A stretch of DNA of 64,000 nt from Streptomyces gilvus (GTDB taxonomy: Bacteria; Actinomycetota; Actinomycetes; Streptomycetales; Streptomycetaceae): the NCBI RefSeq assembly GCF_022513565.1, contig NZ_JAKWBE010000016.1, positions 1 through 64,000 of the forward strand. The letters are read 5' to 3'. Shown here piece by piece: positions 1 through 8,040 of the stretch (the stretch's first letter is position 1; every line of letters starts with the position of its first letter). The position numbers were made by a program, and so were the translations under genes. A model generated the notes under the pieces. The model was not told the origin of the DNA. It did not search any database and saw nothing but the letters and a program-made list of their open reading frames with translations.

Positions 1-35
1 CCGACGGGGGTGGAGAACGGACCGGGGGATGCGGG

Positions 36-1331
36 TCAGGCCGTGACGGTCGTGCTCTGGCCCGGTTCCACCAGGTGCGTGACGGTGCGGTCGCCGACAT
101 GGGCGACCCACTGCAGGGGACCGGTGCCGGACTGGAGCGTGAGGGTCGTACGGGCGTGGCCGTCGTGTCTGACCGCGACCCTCATGTCGCGGTACGGAAG
201 ACCCTCGACCTCGACCCAGCCCTCGGCCAGGTGCGAGCGGGTCTCCAGCGCCCCGTCGTGACGGGGTACGACACCGGTCAGGCCGGTGCACAGATGGGAG
301 ACCACGGTGAACGGCACCTCCGGGTACAGGGCACGTGAGTCGATCAGGTGCCTGATCCAGCGGATGGCGGTCGTGTCGTGGTCGTAGGCGAAGAACGCCT
401 CCGGCAGATACGTGAAGGCCTCGATGTTGCTCGGGGGCCGCTGCTCGAGCGAGGTGTCGAGGAAGGCCAGATGGGCCTCGGCGCGGTCCCCGTGGGGCAG
501 CAGACGCTTCACCGCGGGGAACCATGACGGCTCGAAGGCGAACTCGCCGAAGGTGCGCCGCGCAGAGATCCCGGTGAGGTAGTGGCCGCCGTCCTCGTCC
601 CACCAGTCGCGTTCGAAGTGGAGGCGGAGCCGCTCGGCGTCTGCCTGCGCCTGACGGGCCAGGTCCTTGTCCCGGGCGGCCGCGGCGATGGCGGCCGTGG
701 CCGCCCACTGGCAGGCGATGCCGTCGGAGGCCACCTGCATGTCCGGGGCGCTCGGCATCTCGTTGTAGGTGGGGCTGCCCGCGAAGATGTCGCGGGCGTC
801 CTGCTCCCCGGCCACGCCCGTACCCAGGATGTCGTGGCGGGGCACGAACTCCCGCAGCAGGTCGCGGTAGTAGCCGGTGAACACCGGATCGCTCAGGTAC
901 CGGTCGTCCCCCGTCCACAGGTACTGCTCGACGCTCTTCTCGGCGATCTCGAAGGCGGCGGGGGTCTCGCGTACGAACCGGGTGTCGTCCACGTAGTCGA
1001 TGGCGGCGGGGGCGCCGTCGAACGTGAACGCCCAGAGCGGGTAGAAGCCGCGGGCGGCCGTGGCGGATGCGGCGAAGTGCCGCAGCATCGAGAAGTTCTC
1101 GCGGTCGAGCCCCAGGAGGTGGGCGCCCAGTGCCTGGTGGGCGACATCGCGTGAGTAGAACATCGGGCGGTCGGTCAGCGCCGCCCAGTACGACGGGACC
1201 GCGCCGCGGTCACCGGTCCTGACGCGGCTGAGGGCTTGGGGGACGGCCCAGGCGAAGCCCTGCTCCAGGTGGGGGTCGGAGCAGGCGAAGCGGAGGCCCG
1301 GGCTGGGCGTGGTGTCGCGAGGTGTGCTCAC
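36..1331 (-). CDS. Six-hairpin glycosidase-like protein (MGH1-like)
   Basis: The protein of about 431 residues is tryptophan- and histidine-rich throughout, as in the (alpha/alpha)6-barrel glycosidases annotated as MGH1-like. Recognisable stretches are a YNEMPSAPDMQ segment near residue 205, a long helical repeat, and a WWDEDGGHYLTG segment. No signal peptide is seen, so it is probably cytoplasmic and acts on imported oligosaccharide; the substrate is unknown. I chose the GTG at 1331 because a TTG at 1367 is the only other upstream start. The gene is transcribed divergently from the LacI regulator at 1476, which probably controls it through the motif at 1362-1376. The fold assignment rests on memory of the family and the catalytic residues were not identified. 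Confidence 0.55.
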   Translation of the reverse strand: MSTPRDTTPSPGLRFACSDPHLEQGFAWAVPQALSRVRTGDRGAVPSYWAALTDRPMFYSRDVAHQALGAHLLGLDRENFSMLRHFAASATAARGFYPLWAFTFDGAPAAIDYVDDTRFVRETPAAFEIAEKSVEQYLWTGDDRYLSDPVFTGYYRDLLREFVPRHDILGTGVAGEQDARDIFAGSPTYNEMPSAPDMQVASDGIACQWAATAAIAAAARDKDLARQAQADAERLRLHFERDWWDEDGGHYLTGISARRTFGEFAFEPSWFPAVKRLLPHGDRAEAHLAFLDTSLEQRPPSNIEAFTYLPEAFFAYDHDTTAIRWIRHLIDSRALYPEVPFTVVSHLCTGLTGVVPRHDGALETRSHLAEGWVEVEGLPYRDMRVAVRHDGHARTTLTLQSGTGPLQWVAHVGDRTVTHLVEPGQSTTVTA

Positions 1332-1361
1332 GCCGAGGACGGTAACTCCATGACGTAAAAG

Positions 1362-1376
1362 GTGCAAGAACTTTCA
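1362..1376 (-). promoter_or_regulatory. Candidate LacI-family operator half, upstream copy
   Basis: Read on the minus strand this is TGAAAGTTCTTGCAC, lying just upstream of the glycosidase start and in the divergent region of the LacI gene. A close copy, GGAAAATTCTTGCAG, lies at 2492-2506 directly after the lacI stop codon; 12 of 15 bases match. The TCTTGCA core resembles sugar-responsive LacI operators. That the LacI protein binds here is inference. Confidence 0.4.
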
Positions 1377-1475
1377 CAGATACGACAGGAAGGGAGCAGG
1401 GAGATGCTGGTGGCGGGGCGCTCGCGGCGGTGGATAATCGCCGCGCGGATGCAGGCTGAGGGCCGGAGGGGCTGA

Positions 1476-2483
1476 ATGGCGAAGATCGGGATTGCGGACG
1501 TGGCCCAGGCGGCGGGCGTCAGCGAGGCGACCGTGAGCCGGGTCGTCAACAACCGCGGCACGGTCGCGGCCGCCACGCGCAAGGCCGTCGAGGAGGCCAT
1601 GCGCACGGTCGGATACGTCCGCGCCCACGCCGGCAGCCTCGTCATGCTCGTCACCCCGGGGCTGACCGACCCGTTCTTCGCGCAGACGGCGGACCGGATC
1701 GTCGCGGGCCTGGGGCTGCACGGGCTGCGGGGCGCGATCTGCTCCGCGCCGGTCGGCGGGGCCCAGGAACTCGACTTCGCGTCGGCGATGGTCGACGCCG
1801 GGGTCGTGGGCGCGGTCTTCGTGTCGGCGAGCAACACGCTGGAGAACGCGGACCCGGGCGTCTACCGGCTGCTGGAGAGCAGGGCCGTGCCCTACGTCTG
1901 CGTCAACGGCCCGGCCGGCGACAGCCGTGCCCCGGTGCTGTCCACGGACGACCGCATGGCCGCCGAACTGGCGGTCGACCATCTGTGGCGGCTCGGGCAC
2001 CGGCGCATCGGGCTGGTCGCGGGCCCCCGGGGCAACCGCCCCAGCGACCGCCGGGTCGACGGCTTCCGGGCGGCGATGAAGACCCGCGGCGCGAGTGCCG
2101 CGAACGCCCCTGTCGCCCGGCACGAGTACAGCATCGAGGGCGGCGTCTCGGCGGCCTCGCGGCTGTGCGAGGACTCCGCGGTCACCGCCATCGTGGCGGC
2201 GAGCGACGAGATGGCGCTGGGCGCCATCAGGGCCGCGCGGTGGTCGGGGCTGCAGGTCCCCGCCGACCTGTCGGTGGTGGGCTACGACGACGCGCTGCCC
2301 CTGGAGTTCTTCGACCCCCCGCTCACCAGCGTCAGGCAGCCCGTCGAGCGCATCGCGGCGTCGGTGGTGCAGATGCTCATCGGCCTCATCCGGGGCCGCC
2401 ACGTGGACGAGACGGAGCTGTTCTTCTCACCCGAACTGATCGTGCGCTCCTCCACGGCGCCCGCGCCGACAACGGAGCGTTGA
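1476..2483 (+). CDS. LacI-family transcriptional regulator
   Basis: This 335-residue protein opens with a classical LacI helix-turn-helix (IADVAQAAGVSEATVSRVVN, residues about 5-24) followed by a hinge helix. A periplasmic-binding-protein-like sensor domain follows, with the expected DHLWRLGHRRIG, SDEMALGA and VVGYDD segments and the C-terminal TSVRQPVERIA stretch. Length is normal for the family. It presumably represses the divergent glycosidase gene at 36-1331 and perhaps itself, with a sugar as inducer. The ATG at 1476 is the natural start because it directly precedes the helix-turn-helix. Ligand unknown. Confidence 0.9.
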   Translation: MAKIGIADVAQAAGVSEATVSRVVNNRGTVAAATRKAVEEAMRTVGYVRAHAGSLVMLVTPGLTDPFFAQTADRIVAGLGLHGLRGAICSAPVGGAQELDFASAMVDAGVVGAVFVSASNTLENADPGVYRLLESRAVPYVCVNGPAGDSRAPVLSTDDRMAAELAVDHLWRLGHRRIGLVAGPRGNRPSDRRVDGFRAAMKTRGASAANAPVARHEYSIEGGVSAASRLCEDSAVTAIVAASDEMALGAIRAARWSGLQVPADLSVVGYDDALPLEFFDPPLTSVRQPVERIAASVVQMLIGLIRGRHVDETELFFSPELIVRSSTAPAPTTER

Positions 2484-2491
2484 CGTATACA

Positions 2492-2506
2492 GGAAAATTC
2501 TTGCAG
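2492..2506 (+). promoter_or_regulatory. Second copy of the candidate LacI operator motif
   Basis: GGAAAATTCTTGCAG begins nine bases after the lacI stop codon and matches the motif at 1362-1376. No intact sugar gene follows it. This suggests that a regulated neighbour was lost from this position, since the next stretch is a gene remnant and then a toxin-antitoxin pair. Confidence 0.3.
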
Positions 2507-2519
2507 TAACCAAGCAGCC

Positions 2520-2710
2520 TGCTGGTGGAGGCGGCTGCGTCCGGTGACGACGAAGAAGGCGTGGGGCGTCAGCCACACGTTGCGCTGGAGCAGGCGCTCG
2601 ACGTCATGGTGGGTGCGGTCGCCGGTGTCCCCGAAGGTCTCCAGCGGGATCCCGGGCAGCATGCTCTTGGCACCCGGGAGCTGGGCCAGGTCCCGGGCGA
2701 GGAGGTGCGC
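2520..2710 (-). pseudogene. Fragment of an NTPase/TPR-type regulatory protein
   Basis: On the minus strand an open frame reads LARDLAQLPGAKSMLPGIPL and, further on, DVERLLQRN and HAFFVVTGRSRL. Both resemble the segment after the P-loop of large Streptomyces NB-ARC/TPR-type ATPases, in which a FVxTGRNRL stretch is characteristic. Only about 60 residues match; the P-loop and the repeat domain are absent, and the frame then runs into antisense of lacI. I take it as a decayed fragment. The family match is from memory and is modest. Confidence 0.4.
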
Positions 2711-2729
2711 CGGATACATCAATCCAGTA

Positions 2730-2757
2730 CATGGACTACCGTTGGTACATGTCCATG
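2730..2757 (+). promoter_or_regulatory. Near-palindrome over the antitoxin start, candidate autoregulatory operator
   Basis: The arms CATGGAC (2730-2736) and GTCCATG (2751-2757) are perfect inverts, and an inner TACC-GTT-GGTA (2737-2747) is also symmetric. The element covers both candidate ATG starts of the antitoxin, so bound antitoxin would block initiation directly. Autoregulation by the antitoxin-toxin complex is the usual arrangement for VapBC; the site itself is inferred from symmetry. Confidence 0.5.
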
Positions 2758-3015
2758 AAGCGCACCAACGTCTACGCCGACCCCGAGGACCTGGCGATCA
2801 TCAAGGAGGCCGCCAAGCGCCGCGGTATAAGCGAGGCCGAGATCATCCGCCAGGGCATCCACCTCGCAGCCATGGCGAACCGGGTCTGGGACGAGCCGCT
2901 GTTCTCGCGCACCTTCGAGGGGCCGGGGCGGACGCTGCCCAGGTCGGAGGTCCGCGACACGGTCGCCGAGGCCGTCCGGCGTGAGACCGGCTCGGGCTCC
3001 GGATCCGCCGCGTGA
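2749..3015 (+). CDS. Ribbon-helix-helix antitoxin (VapB-type)
   Basis: This short protein of about 88 residues starts MSMKRTNVYADPEDLAIIKE, a typical ribbon-helix-helix N-terminus, followed by KRRGISEAEIIRQGI. Its C-terminal part, which would wrap around the toxin, contains WDEPLFSRTFEGPGRTLP. It would neutralise the PIN-domain RNase encoded immediately downstream, with which it overlaps by four bases (GTGA). Alternative starts are ATG 2731 and ATG 2755; I chose 2749 because the frame before it does not resemble the family. No clear ribosome binding site precedes it, so the mRNA may be leaderless. Confidence 0.8.
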   Translation: MSMKRTNVYADPEDLAIIKEAAKRRGISEAEIIRQGIHLAAMANRVWDEPLFSRTFEGPGRTLPRSEVRDTVAEAVRRETGSGSGSAA

Positions 3016-3455
3016 TCATTGTCATCGCGGACACGTCCGGTCTTCTGGCAGCGCTGGACTCGGCTCATCCGGAACACGGGGCGGCGAACGAGGCGATCAT
3101 GGCCGCGGGCCTGCTGGTGATGTCCCCGCTGCTGCTGGCCGAACTGGATCACGTGGCCACGCGTGAGCTCGGCAGGGAGGCTGCCCTCAGCGCGGTTGAC
3201 GATCTGCGGCGTTGGATGAGCCGGGGTCGTGTCGTCCTGCCGGAGATCACGGAGGACCACCTGGGCGCAGCCCAGTCCGTCCGTGTCCGTTACCGTGCGG
3301 TGGACCTCGACCTCGCCGACGCGGTGAACGTGGCGCTTGCCGCCGACTACGACACGGACGCGATGCTCACCCTGGACCGACGAGACTTCCGGGCCGTACG
3401 CCCGCTGGGCCGCTACAAGGCGTTCCGTGTACTCCCCGACGACCTCCCGCTCTGA
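3012..3455 (+). CDS. PIN-domain ribonuclease toxin (VapC-type)
   Basis: The 147-residue protein has the four acidic positions of a PIN-domain nuclease: D8 in VIADTSGLL, a glutamate in LLAELDHVATREL, an aspartate in DLDLADAVNVALA, and the terminal aspartate in MLTLDRRDF. VapC toxins cleave tRNA or rRNA when freed from their antitoxin. The GTG start at 3012 overlaps the antitoxin stop, giving translational coupling. The gene looks intact and normal in length. The RNA target cannot be read from sequence. Confidence 0.85.
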   Translation: MIIVIADTSGLLAALDSAHPEHGAANEAIMAAGLLVMSPLLLAELDHVATRELGREAALSAVDDLRRWMSRGRVVLPEITEDHLGAAQSVRVRYRAVDLDLADAVNVALAADYDTDAMLTLDRRDFRAVRPLGRYKAFRVLPDDLPL

Positions 3456-3752
3456 CGCAGGGGCCGTAGCGGTCAAGTGCCTGCTTCCGCAAGGGGTTTG
3501 GGCACCGCCCACGACGAAGACAGGCGATCGAGAGTGGCTCCGACCCGCTGGGCAGCAGAGCGGGGTCGTCGCGACTGCACTCTCCATGTGCTGTACAAAC
3601 CCGGTCCGTGTCCCAGTTCCGCCTTCGTCGTACGACGCAGCTGTCGTGGTCTCCGCTCACCTTTCGCCCATCCCGTTCGCACCCCGGAGCGCACGTCGTT
3701 CCCGCCCGGCTGGGGGTCGGTCAGCTTTCCGGCCGCCGGATAGCCTGACGGG
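3456..3752. other. Intergenic stretch with no feature recognised
   Basis: About 300 bases between the toxin and the zinc-ribbon gene. No open frame here resembles a protein I know, and I see no strong hairpin or repeat. It probably holds the promoter of the gene at 3753. Confidence 0.4.
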
Positions 3753-4112
3753 ATGAACGAGAATCCTCCGCCCTGTCCGAAGTGCTCCTGCGAGTACACC
3801 TACGAAATGAACGCTCTGATCGTGTGCCCGGAGTGCGCCCACGAGTGGTCTCCGGCCGAGGCCGGCGCCGAGGGCGGGGACGCCGCCGGGGAGCGTGTCG
3901 TCAAGGATGCCGTCGGCAATGTGCTGCAGGACGGCGACAGCGTGGTCGTCGTCAAGGCGCTCAAGGTCAAGGGCAGTCCCTCGGGGATCAAGGCCGGCAC
4001 GAAGGTGCGCGGCATCCGGCTGGTCGACGGCGTCGACGGGCACGACATCGACTGCAAGGTCGACGGTTTCGGGGCGATGCAGCTGAAGTCCGGCGTGGTC
4101 AAGAAGGCCTGA
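3753..4112 (+). CDS. yjdM: YjdM/PhnA-family zinc-ribbon protein
   Basis: The protein of 119 residues has an N-terminal zinc ribbon (CPKCSCEY and, 17 residues later, CPECAHEW) and a C-terminal PhnA domain with the typical VVKDAVGNVLQDGDSV and GIRLVDGVDGHDIDCKVDGF segments. The domain order and length fit the YjdM (formerly PhnA) family. Despite the old name it is not a phosphonoacetate hydrolase; its role is not established. It is a single gene, with the ATG at 3753 preceded only by weak purines, and shows no signs of decay. Confidence 0.9.
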   Translation: MNENPPPCPKCSCEYTYEMNALIVCPECAHEWSPAEAGAEGGDAAGERVVKDAVGNVLQDGDSVVVVKALKVKGSPSGIKAGTKVRGIRLVDGVDGHDIDCKVDGFGAMQLKSGVVKKA

Positions 4113-4175
4113 TCGCGGAGCCTGATTCCGCCGCCCCGTCCATGGCGGGAACACCGGGGCAGCAGCATGATGCTG

Positions 4176-4195
4176 AATTGCAAAATTTCGCAATT
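4176..4195. promoter_or_regulatory. Candidate ArsR operator upstream of the SulP operon
   Basis: AATTGC (4176-4181) and GCAATT (4190-4195) are perfect inverts separated by eight AT-rich bases. The same arms at the same spacing occur in the larger palindrome at 8041-8076 before the second ArsR gene. The position about 95 bases before the ArsR start and the AT-richness in a GC-rich genome support an operator. Confidence 0.65.
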
Positions 4196-4290
4196 GGTTA
4201 GATGCTGTGTTGGCTGTGCCTGCAGGTAGCCGCGGGCACAGCCTTTCGCGTCCGCCCCGCGGTGGGGCTCGCAGGGGAAGCCGAGGGGTC

Positions 4291-4632
4291 GTGTCCGTTC
4301 CGCTGTACCAGGCCAAGGCCGAGTTCTTCCGGATGCTGGGGCATCCCGTACGGATACGGGTGCTGGAGCTGTTGCAGGACCGGCCGATGCCGGTGCGGGA
4401 CCTGCTTGCCGCCATTGAGGTGGAGCCCTCCGGCCTGTCGCAGCAGTTGGCGGTGCTCCGCCGCTCCGGGATCGTCACCTCGACCCGCGAGGGCTCGACC
4501 GTCGTCTACGAGCTGGCAGGCGGGGACGTGGCCGACCTGATGAAGGCCGCGCGGCGCATCCTGACCGAGATGCTGGCCGGGCGGAACGAACTGCTGGCCG
4601 AGCTGCGGGAAGCCGAGGTCGCCGCGCGATGA
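4291..4632 (+). CDS. ArsR-family winged-helix regulator (cysteine-free)
   Basis: The protein of about 113 residues begins VPLYQAKAEFFRMLGHPVRI and carries the ArsR recognition helix in PSGLSQQLAVLRRSGIV with the beta wing REGSTVVYEL. It contains no cysteine, so it is unlikely to be a metal sensor of the SmtB/ArsR cysteine type. The GTG at 4291 is preceded by a GGGGAAG stretch and matches the start of the paralogue at 8276, so I prefer it to the upstream ATG at 4207. It overlaps the SulP gene by four bases (ATGA). It probably represses its own operon through the palindrome at 4176-4195. The signal is unknown; anion or carbon supply is a guess from the SulP neighbour. Confidence 0.85.
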   Translation: MSVPLYQAKAEFFRMLGHPVRIRVLELLQDRPMPVRDLLAAIEVEPSGLSQQLAVLRRSGIVTSTREGSTVVYELAGGDVADLMKAARRILTEMLAGRNELLAELREAEVAAR

Positions 4633-6371
4633 CCTCGCAGTTTTCGCGGATCGGCCGGGTCTGGGCCCGGATCGCCTTGCTGCTGCCCGGCCGTGCCGAT
4701 CTGGCGGAGATGCGGCGTGACCCGCGCCGGGATCTGCTGGCCGGGCTGACCGTGGCCATCGTGGCGCTACCGCTCGCGCTCGGCTTCGGCGTCTCCTCCG
4801 GGCTGGGCGCCGAGGCGGGCCTGGCGACCGCGGTGGTCGCGGGCGCGCTGGCCGCACTGTTCGGCGGATCCAATCTGCAGGTGTCCGGACCGACCGGCGC
4901 CATGACGGTGGTCCTCGTCCCGATCGTGGGCCGGTACGGGCCGACGGGTGTCCTCACGGTCGGGCTGATGGCCGGCGTGATGCTGGTGGCGCTGGCCGCG
5001 CTGAGGGCCGGCCGTTACATGCAGTACGTCCCCGCCCCGGTGGTCGAGGGTTTCACCCTCGGCATCGCCTGCGTGATCGGCCTGCAGCAGATCCCGAACG
5101 CGCTCGGCGTGCCCAAGCCGGAGGGCGACCGGGTGCTGGTGGTGACCTGGCGGGCCGTCGAGGAGTTCGCGAAGGCCCCGAACTGGACCGCCGCAGGTCT
5201 CGCGGTCGCGGTGGCCGTCGGCATGTTGCTCGGGGCCCGCCGGTGGCCGACCGTGCCGTTCTCCATCCTGGCCGTGATCGCCGCGACCGTCGTCGCGCAG
5301 GTCGCCGGGTTGGACGCGGCGAAGCCGATCGGCGACCTGCCCTCCGGGCTGCCCGCGCCCTCGCTGTCCTTCCTGGACCTCGGTTCGCTGGGCACCCTGC
5401 TCGCCCCGGCCGTCGCGGTCGCCGCCCTGGCCGCCCTCGAATCGCTGCTGTCCGCGTCCGTCGCCGACGGCATGACGGTCGGCCAGAAGCACGACCCGGA
5501 CCGGGAGCTGTTCGGCCAGGGCCTCGCGAACATCGCCGTCCCGCTCTTCGGCGGGGTCCCGGCCACCGGCGCGATCGCCCGCACCGCGGTCAACGTCCGC
5601 ACGGGCGCGGGCTCCCGGCTCGCCGCCCTCACCCACGCCGCGATCCTCGCCGTGATCGTCTTCGCCGCGGCTCCGCTGGTCTCGAAGATCCCCCTCGCGG
5701 CCCTGGCCGGCGTGCTGCTGGCCACGGCGATCCGCATGGTCGAGGTCGGCTCGCTCAAGGCCATGGCGAAGGCGACCCGCTCCGACGCGCTGATCCTCGT
5801 CCTCACCGCGGTCGCGACGCTCGCCCTGGACCTCGTGTACGCGGTCGTCATCGGCCTGGTGGTCGCCGGCGCCCTGGCTCTGCGCGCTGTGGCGCAGCAG
5901 GCCCGCTTCGACCAGGTGCCGCTCGACCGCAGCGACCACACGGCGGAGGAACACGCCCTGCTGGCCGAGCACATCGTCGCCTACCGCATCGACGGGCCTC
6001 TGTTCTTCGCCGCCGCCCACCGCTTCCTGCTGGAACTGACCGAGGTCGCCGACGTCCGCGTCGTCATCCTGCGCATGTCCCGGGTGTCGACGATGGACGC
6101 CACCGGAGCCCTCGTCCTCAAGGACGCCGTGGAAAAGCTGCGGCGCCGTGGCATCACCGTCCTGGCCTCCGGGATACGCCCCGGCCAGCGCCAGGTCCTC
6201 GCCTCCGTCGGCGCGCTCGACCTCCTCAAGTACGAGGGCCGGGAGTACGCCACCACCCCCGAGGCGATCCGCGCCGCCCGCGGCCACCTGGAAACGGCCG
6301 GAGTACTGCCCGTCCTTCCTGCCCAGACGCCCCTGACCTCCCGCACCTCCACCGAGGAAGCCCTGCGATGA
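4629..6371 (+). CDS. SulP-family anion transporter with STAS domain
   Basis: The 580-residue membrane protein has the SulP signature region early (DLLAGLTVAIVALPLALGF, residues about 34-52), many transmembrane segments up to about residue 420, and a C-terminal cytoplasmic STAS domain (AYRIDGPLFFAAAHRF then VVILRMSRVSTMDATGA). SulP proteins carry sulfate, bicarbonate or other anions; the substrate cannot be told here. It is the second gene of the ArsR-led operon and overlaps the next gene by ATGA. No carbonic anhydrase domain is fused to it. Confidence 0.92.
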   Translation: MTSQFSRIGRVWARIALLLPGRADLAEMRRDPRRDLLAGLTVAIVALPLALGFGVSSGLGAEAGLATAVVAGALAALFGGSNLQVSGPTGAMTVVLVPIVGRYGPTGVLTVGLMAGVMLVALAALRAGRYMQYVPAPVVEGFTLGIACVIGLQQIPNALGVPKPEGDRVLVVTWRAVEEFAKAPNWTAAGLAVAVAVGMLLGARRWPTVPFSILAVIAATVVAQVAGLDAAKPIGDLPSGLPAPSLSFLDLGSLGTLLAPAVAVAALAALESLLSASVADGMTVGQKHDPDRELFGQGLANIAVPLFGGVPATGAIARTAVNVRTGAGSRLAALTHAAILAVIVFAAAPLVSKIPLAALAGVLLATAIRMVEVGSLKAMAKATRSDALILVLTAVATLALDLVYAVVIGLVVAGALALRAVAQQARFDQVPLDRSDHTAEEHALLAEHIVAYRIDGPLFFAAAHRFLLELTEVADVRVVILRMSRVSTMDATGALVLKDAVEKLRRRGITVLASGIRPGQRQVLASVGALDLLKYEGREYATTPEAIRAARGHLETAGVLPVLPAQTPLTSRTSTEEALR

Positions 6372-6775
6372 CCACAGCCCCCGCCACCCTCCGCATGGTC
6401 GAGGTCTCCGGTGCGGAGGCCCTGTGGCTGCTGGGAGGCAGCGGCCTGGGCCGCCTGGTGTACGTGCGGCGTGACCTGACGGTCGTACGGCCCGCCCGGC
6501 ACGTGTGGGAGTACGGCCGCTTGGTCGTGCGTACGCCGGCCCCGGCTGCGGCGGTGCCCGCGACGGCGACGTACCCGGTGGACGAGATCCGCGCCGTGCC
6601 CGGCACCGGCTGGACCGTCACCGTCTGCGGCCCCGCCGAAGTGATCACCGACCCCGACGGGACCGCCCACTGCCGGCGCACCCTGCCCGGCTGGAGTCAC
6701 GGCCCGCACGACACCCTGCCGCGTCCGCACCCCAAGTCGGTCACCGGTTTCCGCCTCGCCCGCGCGGAGGCGTGA
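6368..6775 (+). CDS. Small PPOX-fold (pyridoxamine 5'-phosphate oxidase-like) protein
   Basis: The 135-residue protein has the N-terminal pattern MVEVSGAEALWLLGGSGLGRLVYVRRDLTVVRPARHVW. This aligns by eye with flavin/F420-binding split-barrel proteins that normally read LGRVVFT..PAIRPVNH. The central VTVCGPAEVI stretch fits the barrel. Several usual cofactor-contact positions are changed, so binding is uncertain. It is translationally coupled on both sides (ATGA and TGATG overlaps), placing it firmly in the SulP operon. Confidence 0.6.
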   Translation: MTTAPATLRMVEVSGAEALWLLGGSGLGRLVYVRRDLTVVRPARHVWEYGRLVVRTPAPAAAVPATATYPVDEIRAVPGTGWTVTVCGPAEVITDPDGTAHCRRTLPGWSHGPHDTLPRPHPKSVTGFRLARAEA

Positions 6776-7209
6776 TGTCCACACAGTCCCCGCAGCGCGA
6801 AGCCCTGCCCTACCGGCACGTCCTCACGCTGCCCACCGAACCGTCGGCCGTCCGCATCGCCCGCGAGACCGCCGAGCAGGCCCTGGTCGAGTGGGGGATC
6901 GGGTTACGCCACCCCGCCGTCGGCCCGGCCCTGCTGATCCTGAGCGAGCTGGTCACCAACAGTGTCCGGCACGCGGCCATCTCCTCTCCGACGCTGACCG
7001 TGATATACGCGGCCGGCCGGGGCTGCCTGGCCTTCGGCGTCCACGACCGCCACCCTTACCAACCCCCGCTGTACGGGTCGATCAGCGGCACCGGATCGGG
7101 GGGCCTGGCCACGGTCATGGAACTCGTCCTCGGCCTGGACGGCACCGCGGTGGTCCGCGCGGACGCCGACGGCAAGGGCAAGAGCATCTGGATCACCCTG
7201 CCCCTCTGA
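6775..7209 (+). CDS. RsbW-like histidine-kinase-fold ATPase
   Basis: The 144-residue protein is a stand-alone GHKL ATPase domain: the N box is ILSELVTNSVRHA (residues about 58-70), followed by VHDRHP and the G-rich GTGSGGLATVMELV segment. Streptomyces encode dozens of these as anti-sigma factors or signalling partners. It lies between a PPOX-like gene and a STAS-like gene, a natural pairing because RsbW-type kinases act on STAS proteins. The ATG start overlaps the previous stop (TGATG). Confidence 0.85.
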   Translation: MSTQSPQREALPYRHVLTLPTEPSAVRIARETAEQALVEWGIGLRHPAVGPALLILSELVTNSVRHAAISSPTLTVIYAAGRGCLAFGVHDRHPYQPPLYGSISGTGSGGLATVMELVLGLDGTAVVRADADGKGKSIWITLPL

Positions 7210-7257
7210 CGAGACAGCAGACCCGAACTGGCGACCCGTACAAGGAAGTTCAGCCTC

Positions 7258-7671
7258 ATGACCATCGACTGGCGCTACACCGTCGAGGAGAACCTCGGCG
7301 TCCTCTCCGTCGCCGGCTACCTCGGCCCGGACGCCGTGCGCCGCTTCACCGGCGCCATCGGCTGGGCCCTCGCCCGCGGCACCGGGCCCGTCATCGTCGA
7401 CCTCGCCGAACTGCGCAGCTGGTCCGCCGAAGGACAGCTGGCCGTCATCGACGCCGCCCGCCGCCTCGCCGAGGCCGACCGCGGCCTGGAGCTGGCCGCG
7501 ATCCCCGCCGACGGCTCCCTCGTCCCCACCGCGGACGGCCCGCCGATCCCGGTCCACGCCGACGTGGCCACGGCACTCGCCGCGCACCAGGCAGAACAAG
7601 GGGAGCCGGTGCAGGGGCGTCACGAATGGCGCACCACCGGGTGGCCGACCGAAGGCGAGGCGGGCGAGTAG
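7258..7671 (+). CDS. STAS-domain protein, probable anti-sigma-factor antagonist-like
   Basis: The protein of 137 residues shows a STAS-type pattern: LGVLSVAGYLGPDAVRRFTG, then GTGPVIVDLAELRSWSAEGQ. The position of the conserved regulatory serine after the DL(T/A)E strand is occupied within RSWSAEGQ. An RBS-like AAGGAAG lies nine bases before the ATG. As the last gene of the operon it would be the partner of the RsbW-like ATPase encoded just upstream. The C-terminal 30 residues are charged and look disordered. Confidence 0.7.
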   Translation: MTIDWRYTVEENLGVLSVAGYLGPDAVRRFTGAIGWALARGTGPVIVDLAELRSWSAEGQLAVIDAARRLAEADRGLELAAIPADGSLVPTADGPPIPVHADVATALAAHQAEQGEPVQGRHEWRTTGWPTEGEAGE

Positions 7672-7740
7672 CGCGCGGCCGGTCAACTGGTTCCGGAGGC
7701 AGTTGGTGATCAGCACAGGCGCGGAGGGCGATGCGGGCCT

Positions 7741-8022
7741 TCACCGTGGCTGCCTGGGCGTTCTCGCGCGGTGCCGAGAAGATCGTCCTGGCCTCGTCCG
7801 ACGGTGAGGCACTGGCCTTGCGGCGCAGATGGCGGCACCGTTCGGGGAGGGCAGCGCCAGCCGGGCGGCGAACGGCGCCCGGTGCAGGTGGGCCGGGGAC
7901 AGGGACCAGGGTTCAGCCGGCGTGACGGCGGTGCGGTGGACGGCCAGCCGGGCACCGGACTGCCGGGCGCAGGCGGCGGCCTTCTCGATGGCGGCCTTGC
8001 CGCGCAGCGGGGTGATCCTCAC
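7741..8022 (-). CDS. Hypothetical protein divergent from the second ArsR gene, possibly frameshifted
   Basis: From a GTG at 8022 with a strong GGGAGG ribosome binding site, the frame reads VRITPLRGKAAIEKAAACAR and continues plausibly to about residue 65. It then becomes arginine/proline-rich (RTRPGRSSRHRARTPRQPR). In another frame the same downstream DNA reads ASPSDEARTIFSAPREN and ALRACADHQLPPEP, which look more protein-like, so a frameshift near 7820 is possible. I do not recognise the family. The palindrome at 8041-8076 lies directly upstream, so it may belong to the ArsR regulon. Confidence 0.35.
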   Translation of the reverse strand: MRITPLRGKAAIEKAAACARQSGARLAVHRTAVTPAEPWSLSPAHLHRAPFAARLALPSPNGAAICAARPVPHRRTRPGRSSRHRARTPRQPR

Positions 8023-8040
8023 GCAAACCTCCCTCGCATG

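Noticed and set aside
1328..1837. 169-codon minus-strand ORF with an ATG near the glycosidase start
   Set aside because: It is antisense to the lacI coding region with threonine/alanine/arginine-rich shadow composition; the LacI frame is clearly the real one.
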